Below are positions 52,792 to 61,599 of a stretch of 61,677 nucleotides of DNA, one piece after another; the first letter of the stretch is position 1; each line of letters begins with the position of its first letter. The notes under the pieces were generated by a model. It had not been told where the DNA came from and made no database searches. It was given only the letters and a program-made list of their open reading frames with translations. The stretch is taken from positions 671,704 to 733,380 of the forward strand of contig NZ_JH932292.1 of assembly GCF_000301035.1 (NCBI RefSeq), read 5' to 3'. The translations under genes and the position numbers were made by a program. The stretch is from Facklamia hominis CCUG 36813 (lineage in GTDB: Bacteria; Bacillota; Bacilli; Lactobacillales; Aerococcaceae).

Positions 52792-53337
52792 ATGAAACCA
52801 CTAAAGTCCCTAATAAGTATTTGCCTGTTGCTGTTAACATTCAACTTAAGAGTCTTTGCGGCTGAAGATACTGTTTACTTAACCGATCAAGCGGAAAGTC
52901 CCATCCAACAAGTGCAATTTAGCGATTCCCAAATTTATCTAACGATCAATTTGGATTCACAAGATGGTCGTGGATTGATAATCCGCCTTCTTAACGCGAC
53001 AGATGCAGTCACCAGCCAACTCAATCCTGAAGCTAATCAAGCAGACATTGAGAAAAAGCAGAAAGAGTTAGGTTTAGACTACCAGAGTAAGAAAGATCTG
53101 CTTGACATCCAGGATAATACCCGTGTCTCTGAGGTGATTGACCAACTTGAATCCTTAACCCCAGGGATCTACCCTTATTTCTCTAAAGATGGTCAAGTAA
53201 TTCTTAAGATCAGCCAAGCAGACATCAAAAAAGACGATCAAAAGCTCATTATTTCTTTGTTTAATAATCCATTGCTCGAATTTAACCTTGAGAATGATAG
53301 TCTGATCTATGATGACGTGACGCTCAATAAAGAATAA
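52792..53337 (+). CDS. Small secreted protein of unknown function
   Basis: 181 residues. A signal peptide (1-24, hydrophobic LISICLLLLTFNL, cleavage near FAA) and no lipobox, so release or wall retention is expected. The mature part is acidic, rich in Asp/Gln/Leu, with alternating hydrophobic strands (QIYLTINLDSQDGRGLIIRL) suggesting a beta-rich fold. I do not recognise a family. AAAGGAG precedes the ATG, and a strong terminator follows. Confidence 0.75.
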   Translation: MKPLKSLISICLLLLTFNLRVFAAEDTVYLTDQAESPIQQVQFSDSQIYLTINLDSQDGRGLIIRLLNATDAVTSQLNPEANQADIEKKQKELGLDYQSKKDLLDIQDNTRVSEVIDQLESLTPGIYPYFSKDGQVILKISQADIKKDDQKLIISLFNNPLLEFNLENDSLIYDDVTLNKE

Positions 53338-53360
53338 ATAATGTGATTTTAAAATAAACA

Positions 53361-53402
53361 AGGGTTAATGGAAGCATAAAACTTCCACTAACCCTCTTTT
53401 TC
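53361..53402 (+). terminator. Terminator of the secreted-protein gene
   Basis: AGGGTTA-TGGAAG pairs with CTTCCA-TAACCCT (one mismatch) around a 7-base loop, then CTTTTT. It lies 23 bases after the stop. Confidence 0.88.
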
Positions 53403-53558
53403 ATGCTAAAGCATTCATCAAATCAATAAAGTCAATTCCAGAGACTAGGCTATCATCGCTTTAAATGTTATATCAAAAAAAAGCAATCTGATATTGCCTG
53501 ATTTTACAATTGGATCATAAAGCTTGTTTGATATAGATCCTTAATATTCCATTCCTAA

Positions 53559-53630
53559 TATCGCCGGAGGGAATCGAACCCCCATCTAAAGAACCGGAAT
53601 CTTTCGTGATATCCATTACACTACGGCGAC
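53559..53630 (-). tRNA. tRNA-Arg(CCG)
   Basis: A 72-base cloverleaf on the minus strand: acceptor GTCGCCG/CGGCGAT (with one G-T pair), discriminator A, anticodon stem AAAGA/TCTTT with loop TTCCGGT (anticodon CCG), T-arm GGGGG-TTCGATT-CCCTC. CCA is not encoded. It reads the Arg codon CGG. Confidence 0.93.
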
Positions 53631-53748
53631 CCAACAACATATATTTTATAATACGCTATATTTACCCTATTTTCAAGAGTCTCTTTAACTTTCATCCAAT
53701 AATTCTGATTCTCCTCTTCCAATAATAGTCATACTCCTGAATTAAACT

Positions 53749-53779
53749 AAAAAAAGACAAGGCATTTTAAGCCTTGTCT
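53749..53779 (-). terminator. Terminator of brnQ
   Basis: AGACAAGGC pairs with GCCTTGTCT around a 7-base loop and is followed on the minus strand by seven T, 47 bases after the brnQ stop. Confidence 0.88.
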
Positions 53780-53826
53780 CTTCAAAAGGCAAGTGTATTG
53801 ATAGAACTTTGAAAAGCACTATCTTC

Positions 53827-55167
53827 CTAAAGCTCCTCAACCGCTGGAACACGGTTAAAAACAACCAACAGTTTTTGTACAAGCGTCACCAACACGACAG
53901 CCAATAGCGTTGGCACAAGCCAAGAAAGTCCTTTGTTAGATAGCGGCATCGATGCTCCTAATTGAGTCAGCAAAGGCAAGCGAAGGTTAAAGGTGTGATA
54001 CAACATATCAATGAAAGGTAGTACTACCGAGATAAAAGCAGCCACTTGATAAGTTAATTTTGAATAATTAAGTCGATCATGACTGATTCCCATAACAATT
54101 AATACTAATGCTACAGGATAGATGACGGTCAATACTGGTACCGAGAAAGCCAACAACTTGTTAAGACCAAAATTCGCAATTAAAAAGGAAAATAGTGTCC
54201 AGATATAGACCCATGTTTTATAGGATAATTTTTCATTGAATAATTTATAAAAATATTCGCCCCCGCTAGTTATCAAACCGACACAAGTCGTTAAGCAGGC
54301 TAAGGTGAAAATCATCGCCAATAGAACAACCCCAAAATTACCCAAGGCTAATCGAATAGAATCTGTTAAAACAACCGCTCCATTCTCTGCTCCTGGAATG
54401 CGAGCCGAACTGAGGGCTCCAATATAACTTAAACACGCATATACCGCAAATAAGACCGCTCCCGCCAATAAACCTGCTTTGACCGTATAACGAGTAACTT
54501 CTTTCTTATCTTTGATGCCAAAACGTTGAATGACTAATGCAACCACAAAACCAAAGTTCAAAGCTGCGACCGCATCCATCGTGTCATAACCTGATAAGAA
54601 TCCTTTAATCACCGCATTATCTGCATAATCTCCCACTGGCGTACTCACTTGCGAAGGAAGAAAGACAATTTTGATAAACATTAAGAAAATGAGTCCCAAT
54701 AAAGTGGGTGTCAAATACTTACCTACTCGTCTTACCAACTCGTTTGGCTTAAGGCAAATCCATAAAGCAACCCCGAAGAAGACGAGGGTGTATAAAAAAC
54801 GAGCCAAGCTAACATTCACTTGTTGACCCAGATAAGGGGCAATTGCCATCTCAAAAGGAACACTCCCTGCCCTAGGGATTCCTAAGCCTGGTCCAATCGA
54901 AAGATAGATCGCTGTCGTAAATACCAAGGAGAATAAAGGACCTACCCGATTCGCTAAATTAGTCAAACCGTCTGTCTTACCAACTACAATCGCTCCAACT
55001 ACTGGGAAAACAACCGCCGTCACAGAAAACGCCAGGAGCGCTAACAGTGTTTGATTCCCCGCTTGATTACCCAGCAAAGGTGGAAAAATCAAGTTTCCTG
55101 CTCCAAAAAATAATCCAAACAACATGATCGAAACTTGCCAAAATTGGCTTCTAGATAACTTATTCAT
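53827..55167 (-). CDS. brnQ: Branched-chain amino acid:cation symporter
   Basis: A 446-residue membrane protein of the LIVCS family with about 12 helices. The opening FGLFFGAGNLIFPPLLG and the GPGLGIPRAGSVPFE segment are diagnostic. It imports Ile, Leu and Val with sodium or protons. AGGAGG precedes the start. A T-box leader upstream links its expression to uncharged tRNA. Confidence 0.94.
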   Translation of the reverse strand: MNKLSRSQFWQVSIMLFGLFFGAGNLIFPPLLGNQAGNQTLLALLAFSVTAVVFPVVGAIVVGKTDGLTNLANRVGPLFSLVFTTAIYLSIGPGLGIPRAGSVPFEMAIAPYLGQQVNVSLARFLYTLVFFGVALWICLKPNELVRRVGKYLTPTLLGLIFLMFIKIVFLPSQVSTPVGDYADNAVIKGFLSGYDTMDAVAALNFGFVVALVIQRFGIKDKKEVTRYTVKAGLLAGAVLFAVYACLSYIGALSSARIPGAENGAVVLTDSIRLALGNFGVVLLAMIFTLACLTTCVGLITSGGEYFYKLFNEKLSYKTWVYIWTLFSFLIANFGLNKLLAFSVPVLTVIYPVALVLIVMGISHDRLNYSKLTYQVAAFISVVLPFIDMLYHTFNLRLPLLTQLGASMPLSNKGLSWLVPTLLAVVLVTLVQKLLVVFNRVPAVEEL

Positions 55168-55202
55168 AAGCTTCCTCCTAAATCTATTTCAATTTAACCC
55201 AT

Positions 55203-55234
55203 AAAAAAAGCCCTTTGTCACGAATGACAAAGGA
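55203..55234 (-). terminator. T-box terminator
   Basis: CCTTTGTCA and TGACAAAGG form a 9-bp stem with a 4-base loop, followed on the minus strand by GC and seven T. It competes with the T-box antiterminator. Confidence 0.9.
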
Positions 55235-55450
55235 CGAAAAATTCCGCGTTACCACCTTTATTCTTATGTTTCCATAAGCGCTCAAGCATCCAACAATGCC
55301 GAGTATCGATAACGCCTACCAGAGCGGCAGATCTTACTCTTATTCAGACCCGCAAGAAGAAAAATGATTTTCGTCTAAATGAGAAACACAAGCTCACACC
55401 CACCGCTTATTCTCTGAGCATTCTCATTAAGCTACTCTTTTTTTCATAAT
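55203..55450 (-). promoter_or_regulatory. T-box riboswitch leader of brnQ
   Basis: The minus strand carries AAGGTGGTAACGCGG (plus 55244-55258), the T-box antiterminator core that pairs with the tRNA NCCA end. Upstream is a Stem I with CTCAGAGA and GGTGGGTG conserved elements. A terminator follows. The specifier codon could not be fixed with confidence; GTA (Val) or ATA (Ile) in the segment around GAATAAGAGTAAG are candidates, consistent with the target gene. Confidence 0.9.
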
Positions 55451-55475
55451 TTTTTAATCGTTAATTGATGCTCTT

Positions 55476-55504
55476 ATTCTACCAAGCCCAAGACAGACTG
55501 TCAA
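55476..55504 (-). promoter_or_regulatory. Promoter of the T-box leader
   Basis: A perfect TTGACA, 17 bases, TAGAAT on the minus strand, just upstream of the T-box leader and directly after oppF. Confidence 0.85.
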
Positions 55505-55528
55505 TTCCATTTTTGAATATAATTTATT

Positions 55529-56458
55529 TTATTCGTTAACCAATCCCACTTCTTTCAACCAACGCTCAAATTGAGCTTCAGTCGCATAAACCGAGTGCCC
55601 TGGTTGAACCTGAAAAGACTGTACAGGATCTGTCACTTCTTCATGCTGATAAGGCACACGAATTCGTTTTTTCTCACTAATAGGATCTGGTTGCGGAACC
55701 GCAGATAAGAGCGACCGAGTATATGGATGCACCGCATGATGATAGATCTGATCGGCGTCGCCCATCTCAACAATCTTACCTCGGTACATGACAGCGATCC
55801 GATCTGAAATATATTTAACCATGGACAAGTCATGGGCAATAAATAAATAAGTCAGGTTCTTATCTTTTTGCAGACGTTTCATTAAGTTAACGACTTGTGC
55901 TTGAATCGAAACATCTAAAGCTGAGATCGGTTCATCAGCAATAATAAACTGTGGTTCTAATGATAAGGCCCGAGCGATGCCAATCCGTTGACGTTGACCC
56001 CCAGAGAACTCATGAGCATACCGATTGGCATGTTCACGGTTAAGTCCCACACTTTCTAATAGCTGTCCAATGACTTCCATCCGTTCTTTTTTATTCTTAT
56101 GCAAACCATGGATATCGAAGCCCTCTCCAATAATCTCTGCCACTGTCATTCTGGGGTCGAGCGAGGCGTATGGATCTTGAAAGATCATTTGCATATTTTT
56201 TGCCACTTCTTTGGGAGAGACTTTGGCTCCTTGACCATTCACTAATTTGCCATCATAGTAGACTTGACCATCCGTAATATTATAAAGTCCAATAATCGAG
56301 CGACCGGTAGTGGACTTTCCACTCCCTGACTCACCAACCAATCCAAGAACTTCCCCTTCATAAATATCAAAGGAAACATCATCTACGGCTTTAACCGTCT
56401 GCCCTGATTTAGAAAAATATTGCTTCAGGTTCTTTACTTCCAGTAATTTTTTACGCAT
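55529..56458 (-). CDS. oppF: Oligopeptide ABC transporter ATP-binding protein OppF
   Basis: A 309-residue ATPase. Walker A GESGSGKST, signature FSGGQRQRIGIARAL, Walker B FIIADEPISALDVS, and a C-terminal oligopeptide/dipeptide domain with HPYTRSLLSAVPQPDP. It overlaps oppD by 8 bases. It powers peptide import with OppD. Confidence 0.93.
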   Translation of the reverse strand: MRKKLLEVKNLKQYFSKSGQTVKAVDDVSFDIYEGEVLGLVGESGSGKSTTGRSIIGLYNITDGQVYYDGKLVNGQGAKVSPKEVAKNMQMIFQDPYASLDPRMTVAEIIGEGFDIHGLHKNKKERMEVIGQLLESVGLNREHANRYAHEFSGGQRQRIGIARALSLEPQFIIADEPISALDVSIQAQVVNLMKRLQKDKNLTYLFIAHDLSMVKYISDRIAVMYRGKIVEMGDADQIYHHAVHPYTRSLLSAVPQPDPISEKKRIRVPYQHEEVTDPVQSFQVQPGHSVYATEAQFERWLKEVGLVNE

Positions 56459-57515
56459 CGGTTAAAACTCCTCCCTCTTCTTGAACAAATCGGTCGATTC
56501 GTCTTTGAATAATTTCTGGCACTTGAACTTTTGGCGCTTGGGGATGCAAGAGCCATGTCTTAGCATAATGATAGTCGTTTACTTTAAACATCGGTGGTTC
56601 TTGTTCATAATCAATTTTCATGGAATAGCGATTTCGAGGTGCAAAAGCATCGCCTTTAGGCGGATTAATCAGATTAGGGGGTGCCCCAGGAATCGTATAA
56701 AGCTCTTCACTATCATCACTTTCTAGGTCCGGCATTGATCCTAATAAGCCCCAGGTATAGGGGTGTTTTGGATTATAGAAGATTTCATTAACATCACCAT
56801 ATTCAACAATCTGACCCGCATACATGACCGCAACACTATCAGCCACATTCGCCACGACCCCTAAGTCATGCGTAATAAAGATCATCGAGCTACCAGTCTT
56901 TTCTTGGATATCCGCCATCAATTCCAAGATTTGAGCTTGGATTGTCACATCAAGAGCCGTCGTCGGCTCATCCGCAATTAATAGTTGCGGTTCTGCGGCT
57001 AAGGCAATCGCAATGACAACCCGTTGCCGCATTCCTCCTGAAAACTCGTGCGGATATTGGTCGAACCGTGCTTTTGGATTTGAAATGCCTACCAATTCGA
57101 TAAGTTCAAGTGCGCGTTTGCGAGCATCAGCGGCCGAAACATCCTTACGGTGATGAGTAATCACTTCGGTAATTTGTTTGCCGATTTTAATCGTTGGATT
57201 TAGAGCGGTCATTGGGTCTTGGAAGATCATGGCGATTTCATTGCCTCGAACATGAGTCATTTCCTTCTCGGATAACTTCAATAAATCACGGTCATTAAAA
57301 AGGATCTCTCCTGAATCATATTGACCTGGTGGTTGTGGGATCAAACGCATAATCGCATTGGAAGTCACACTTTTACCAGACCCCGACTCGCCAACAATGG
57401 CCAGCGTTTCTCCTTTTTTTAGAGAAAAGTCCACACCGCGAACAGCTTGCACACGACCCGCAAAGGTCTTAAAAGACACAGCAAGGTCCTTTACTTCTAA
57501 AATAGTTTCAGTCAT
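56451..57515 (-). CDS. oppD: Oligopeptide ABC transporter ATP-binding protein OppD
   Basis: A 354-residue ATPase. Walker A GESGSGKSV, signature FSGGMRQRVVIAIAL, Walker B LLIADEPTTALDVT, and a C-terminal oligo_HPY-type domain (HPYTWGLLGSMPDL). AGGAGG precedes the start, 11 bases after oppC's stop region. Confidence 0.94.
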   Translation of the reverse strand: MTETILEVKDLAVSFKTFAGRVQAVRGVDFSLKKGETLAIVGESGSGKSVTSNAIMRLIPQPPGQYDSGEILFNDRDLLKLSEKEMTHVRGNEIAMIFQDPMTALNPTIKIGKQITEVITHHRKDVSAADARKRALELIELVGISNPKARFDQYPHEFSGGMRQRVVIAIALAAEPQLLIADEPTTALDVTIQAQILELMADIQEKTGSSMIFITHDLGVVANVADSVAVMYAGQIVEYGDVNEIFYNPKHPYTWGLLGSMPDLESDDSEELYTIPGAPPNLINPPKGDAFAPRNRYSMKIDYEQEPPMFKVNDYHYAKTWLLHPQAPKVQVPEIIQRRIDRFVQEEGGVLTDA

Positions 57516-57526
57516 GGTCTTTCCTC

Positions 57527-58447
57527 CTATTTTCTTAATTTTGGATCTAAGGCATCACGAAGCCCGTCACCTACCGCGTTAAAAGCGAAGATCGTCAGTG
57601 AGATCAATAAGGCTGGGAACAGTAGTCGCCAAGGAGCCGTTAGAATTGCCTTAGCCCCCTCTGAAGCCATCGTCCCCCATGAAGACATAGGCGGCGTAAC
57701 CCCCAGACCCAAGAAGCTTAAATACGATTCGGTAAAAATAGCCCCAGGGACAGATAGCGTCATTTGAACAATGATTATTCCCATCGCATTAGGAACCAAG
57801 TGACGACGAATCAAATGTCCTGTACTCGCCCCTAAGGTCCGAGCCGCTAAAACATATTCTTGATTCTTTAAAGACAGGACTTCGGTCCGAACAATTCGCG
57901 CCATTGAGATCCAACCCGTAATGGTCATAGCCGCAATCATTGGTACTAGACCCTGCTTCATAACAACTAAAAGCATGATAACGATTAGAAGATAGGGAAC
58001 CGCATTGAGCACATCACAGATACGCATCATCAAGTTATCCACCTTACCACCTGCAAGCCCTGCGATACTTCCGTAGACAACACCAATTAAGACATTGACC
58101 AAGGCAGCCGACAAACCGATAAAGAGAGAAATTCGTGCACCCACCCAGGCTCTGACAAAGATATCACGGCCTAAATTATCCGTTCCAAACCAGAACTGGC
58201 TACTAGGCGCAGCATTATATTGACTAGTCTGCTCACTATAAGTATAAGGCGAAAAGATTGGAACAAAGATAGCCATCAAGGCTACAAGCACCAGAACGAC
58301 TAAGCCAAACATGGCTAATTTATTTTTCTTAAAGGTTAAAAATACTTCCTGCCAGAAAGATACGACTTTATCACTTAGAACGTCAGTCTCTGATTCTGTA
58401 ATTCCCACTAATTGGAAGTCATCGTTTGAAAATACTTTTTCTTCCAT
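57527..58447 (-). CDS. oppC: Oligopeptide ABC transporter permease OppC
   Basis: A 306-residue inner membrane permease with a hydrophilic N-terminal 40 residues, then six helices. GTDNLGRDIFVRAWVGARISL is diagnostic of OppC/DppC, and the EAA loop is LAARTLGASTGHLIRRHLVP. It follows oppB with a 1-base overlap. Confidence 0.94.
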   Translation of the reverse strand: MEEKVFSNDDFQLVGITESETDVLSDKVVSFWQEVFLTFKKNKLAMFGLVVLVLVALMAIFVPIFSPYTYSEQTSQYNAAPSSQFWFGTDNLGRDIFVRAWVGARISLFIGLSAALVNVLIGVVYGSIAGLAGGKVDNLMMRICDVLNAVPYLLIVIMLLVVMKQGLVPMIAAMTITGWISMARIVRTEVLSLKNQEYVLAARTLGASTGHLIRRHLVPNAMGIIIVQMTLSVPGAIFTESYLSFLGLGVTPPMSSWGTMASEGAKAILTAPWRLLFPALLISLTIFAFNAVGDGLRDALDPKLRK

Positions 58448-59379
58448 TACTTATCAGCTCCTTCTAAGTCAATTCGTGGATCAATCAAGGCGTTTAAAAC
58501 ATCAACAAGAATAATCATTCCTAATAGAACGATCGCATAAAAGACAGTGACACCCATAATAACGGTATAATCCCGATTATTAATACTAGTCACAAAATGG
58601 CGACCTAGACCTGGAATTGAGAAAATATTCTCAATCACGAAGGTCCCAGTTAATACACCAGCTGTTAGTGGACCTAAATAAGTTACCACAGGAAGTAAAG
58701 CGTTCCTTAAAGAATGCTTGAAGACAATCTGCCAACGACCTAAGCCCTTAGCATGAGCTAGCTTCACATATTCAGAAGTGTTTTGTTCCAACAGACCTGA
58801 ACGAGTCATCTTGGCGATACTTCCCATATAAGTTAAGCCTAGGGCAAAAGTTGGTAGAACCGTATGCATAAAGGACTTCCAACCACTAATCGGTAAGAGT
58901 CCCAATTTTAATCCTAAGAAATACTGGGATAGACCCGCTAATACGAAGGAAGGAATCGAAATTCCCAAAACGGAAATAATGGTGGCTAGATAATCACCGG
59001 CACGATTATGATACATAGCGGCAATCACCCCTAATAAGATCCCTCCTCCTACGGAAATTAAGAGAGCTTGTAAACCTAGTTGAACCGACACAGGGAAAGA
59101 CTCTCCGATCATATCATTAACAGACCGACCCCGATATTTCATAGATTCACCAAAATCAAAAGTCGCAACCTTTTTAACATAGTTACCATATTGTACATAC
59201 CAAGGATCATCTAAACCATAAGCCTCGTTCAACTGTTGTTGAATCGCAGGAGTTATAACCTGTTGCTCACTTGCAAAGGGATTTCCAGGTGCAATCCGCA
59301 TTAAGAAAAAGGTGACTGTCACAATCACTAAGAGTGTTATTAACGCATAACCGATGCGTTTTAAAATATATTTTAACAT
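58447..59379 (-). CDS. oppB: Oligopeptide ABC transporter permease OppB
   Basis: A 310-residue permease with six helices. The N-terminal MLKYILKRIGYALITLLVIVT and MRIAPGNPF are typical; the EAA loop is LAHAKGLGRWQIVFKHSLRN. AAGGAGG precedes the start. It is separated from oppA by 178 bases that contain a terminator-like hairpin. Confidence 0.94.
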   Translation of the reverse strand: MLKYILKRIGYALITLLVIVTVTFFLMRIAPGNPFASEQQVITPAIQQQLNEAYGLDDPWYVQYGNYVKKVATFDFGESMKYRGRSVNDMIGESFPVSVQLGLQALLISVGGGILLGVIAAMYHNRAGDYLATIISVLGISIPSFVLAGLSQYFLGLKLGLLPISGWKSFMHTVLPTFALGLTYMGSIAKMTRSGLLEQNTSEYVKLAHAKGLGRWQIVFKHSLRNALLPVVTYLGPLTAGVLTGTFVIENIFSIPGLGRHFVTSINNRDYTVIMGVTVFYAIVLLGMIILVDVLNALIDPRIDLEGADK

Positions 59380-59404
59380 TTTATCCTCCTTTATTATCCA
59401 CTCG

Positions 59405-59448
59405 CAAAATAAAACCTAAGCATGGGTGGATAATCTTATCCTTAGGTT
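59405..59448 (-). terminator. Partial terminator between oppA and oppB
   Basis: On the minus strand AACCTAAG pairs with CTTAGGTT (59413-59420, 59441-59448) around a 20-base loop containing a further GGATAA/TTATCC fold, followed by TTATTTT. It would lower transcription of oppBCDF relative to oppA. Confidence 0.6.
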
Positions 59449-59557
59449 ATCCCAAGCATCGTTTAAACTTCATTGGCGTCCATACAATGAGTGGGTATCA
59501 AGTATAAAAGGCAACCTAGCAGAAGCTAAGTCGCCTAATTCTTAAAATCAGCCCGGT

Positions 59558-61168
59558 CTATTCTGCTTCTACATCAACAAATTTTAAGTTGATGTTTCCT
59601 AATGGATCTGGATGCATGTTCTTCACATGATCCTTACAAACTGAATTGTTAGTGTAGTAGTATAATGGGATAACTGGCATTTCTTCCATCATTAAGGCTT
59701 CAGCCTGTTTTAAGACATCCAAGCGTTCTGCTGAATCCGAGATCGTTGCCGATTTATCAATTAACGCCTTGAATTCATCATTTTCCCAACCGGTATCATT
59801 GTTACCTGTATCCGCTGTACGGTACATATCTAAGAAAGATACCGCATCGTTAAAGTCTGCAATCCAACCCAAACGTCCAACTTGGTAATCTAATTGAGTT
59901 AAACGATCAAGATATACTTGCCATTCGGTTGAATCAATTTCTGAATTAATGCCTAATTCACGTGCCCAACCTTCTTGAATGTATTGAGCAATGGCTGAGT
60001 GAGCTTCACTGTCATTGATTGAGATCTTAACGGTGATTGCACTTGGATCATCAATGCCTAATTCTTCCATTCCCTTAGCTAGATATTCTTTCGCTTTTTC
60101 AAAGTCCGCATCTTTCATGTAACCACGATCTTCTCCAAAACCTTCAACAGCTGGAGGTACGAGTCCTAATGCAGGTTCTTGACCACCCTTGGTAATATTT
60201 TCAACCAAACCTTTACGGTCAATCGCATTGGCTAAGGCTAAACGGATGTTCTTATTACCTGTCACTTCATCAGTTACATTAACCTTATACCAGTAAATCG
60301 CTGCATAAGGATTAGAATCTAAGTCGCCCGACTCTTTATAACGGTCGATATAATCAAGTGCTACTATACCATAAGGAGCTCCTAAATAATCTAGGTTCCC
60401 TGCTTCATATTCATTATTAGCCGTTGTTTCTGACTCAATAATTTGAACGTTCACACGGTCTAATGCCACATTATCGGCATCCCAATATTCTGGGTTCTTT
60501 TCTAGTGTATAGTGACTATTATGTGCCCACTCTGATAAGAGGAAAGCACCATTCGTCACATAATCTTCGCCCGCATCAGCTGCCCAATCCTTATTGGCTT
60601 CAACCGTTGCTTGATGAACTGGTTTGTAAGTATAGAATGCGGTTAACTCTAAGAAGTAAGGTGTCGCATTAACTAACTTAACTTCTAATGTAGAATCATC
60701 CAGCGCCTTCACTCCCACAGCATCCGCTTCACCTTCACCATGGTTATAAGCTTCAGCACCTTCAATCGGATAAAGGATTGACGCATATTGCGACATTGTT
60801 TCTGGATTTAAGACACGTTTCCAAGCAAATTCGAAATCGCTGGCCTTTACAGGATCGCCATTCGACCATTTGGCATCAGATCTTAGTTTAAAGGTATAGA
60901 CTTTTCCGTCTTCGCTAACCTCCCAAGACTCTGCCACTCCCTCAATGACTTTGCCATCTGGATCTAATCCAGTTAAGCCTTCAAAGACATTCTTGATAAC
61001 AGCTCCAGATGTACTATCCGTCGCCAAGCCTGGATCGATGGTTGGTGGCTCAGTGTTGATGGATAAGTTCAACTCTTTAGCCCCTTCAGCATGAACCGCT
61101 CCCGGCCAACTCACTAAATTCGACAAAGCAAGCATTAAGGCAAATAACATCTTTAATGTTTTCCTCAT
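59558..61168 (-). CDS. oppA: Oligopeptide-binding protein OppA, without lipobox
   Basis: A 536-residue family 5 solute-binding protein. INTEPPTIDPGLATDSTSG, VFEGLTGLDPDGKV, WSNGDPVKASDFEFAWKRVL and the C-terminal IPLYYYTNNSV are typical. The open frame starts at 61183, but the GGGGGG ribosome site lies between that ATG and the one at 61168, which is chosen. The signal peptide ends in GAVHAEG and has no Cys, so unlike most Gram-positive OppA proteins it cannot be lipidated at the N-terminus. It is the first gene of oppABCDF. Confidence 0.93.
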   Translation of the reverse strand: MRKTLKMLFALMLALSNLVSWPGAVHAEGAKELNLSINTEPPTIDPGLATDSTSGAVIKNVFEGLTGLDPDGKVIEGVAESWEVSEDGKVYTFKLRSDAKWSNGDPVKASDFEFAWKRVLNPETMSQYASILYPIEGAEAYNHGEGEADAVGVKALDDSTLEVKLVNATPYFLELTAFYTYKPVHQATVEANKDWAADAGEDYVTNGAFLLSEWAHNSHYTLEKNPEYWDADNVALDRVNVQIIESETTANNEYEAGNLDYLGAPYGIVALDYIDRYKESGDLDSNPYAAIYWYKVNVTDEVTGNKNIRLALANAIDRKGLVENITKGGQEPALGLVPPAVEGFGEDRGYMKDADFEKAKEYLAKGMEELGIDDPSAITVKISINDSEAHSAIAQYIQEGWARELGINSEIDSTEWQVYLDRLTQLDYQVGRLGWIADFNDAVSFLDMYRTADTGNNDTGWENDEFKALIDKSATISDSAERLDVLKQAEALMMEEMPVIPLYYYTNNSVCKDHVKNMHPDPLGNINLKFVDVEAE

Positions 61169-61208
61169 TAAATCCCCCCTCATTCATTTGTTTTTAATGT
61201 TTGATAGT

Positions 61209-61237
61209 AATATAAAGGTTAACAGACTTATTGTCAA
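61209..61237 (-). promoter_or_regulatory. Promoter of oppABCDF
   Basis: A perfect TTGACA, 17 bases, TATATT on the minus strand, 41 bases before the chosen oppA start. Confidence 0.85.
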
Positions 61238-61550
61238 GCTTTTTTAGAGATTTTATGAGTTTTTGATTAATTTTATTAAAGAAAGCGGTTAATTTATCAA
61301 CTAAAAAAAGCTAACAGCAGCCAAAATATATTTGAAGATAAATCTCTTTATTATAATGCGTATTTCCTCTTAGTGCTTTTTTATTTCTACCATTATCTAC
61401 AGAGCGTTCAAACTGATGGTGATAATCCAGTTAAATGCCAGGTCTCTTCTGGTTCTAGTTATTCATTCCTTAGATAGTAGAGCAATAAGCTTTCTGCCTT
61501 GTGCTAGACAGCAATAAAAATATTCACAAAAATTATCGTTAATGAATAAC

Positions 61551-61599
61551 AATCGAGTGGTGTGTCCTTGGCTAAATACCAAAGATACACCACTCGATT
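61551..61599. repeat. Large perfect-arm hairpin
   Basis: AATCGAGTGGTGT pairs with ACACCACTCGATT (one base offset), then TC/GA and TTGG/CCAA continue the stem around a 7-base loop. Neither side has a good T-run, so a terminator role is uncertain. Confidence 0.7.
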
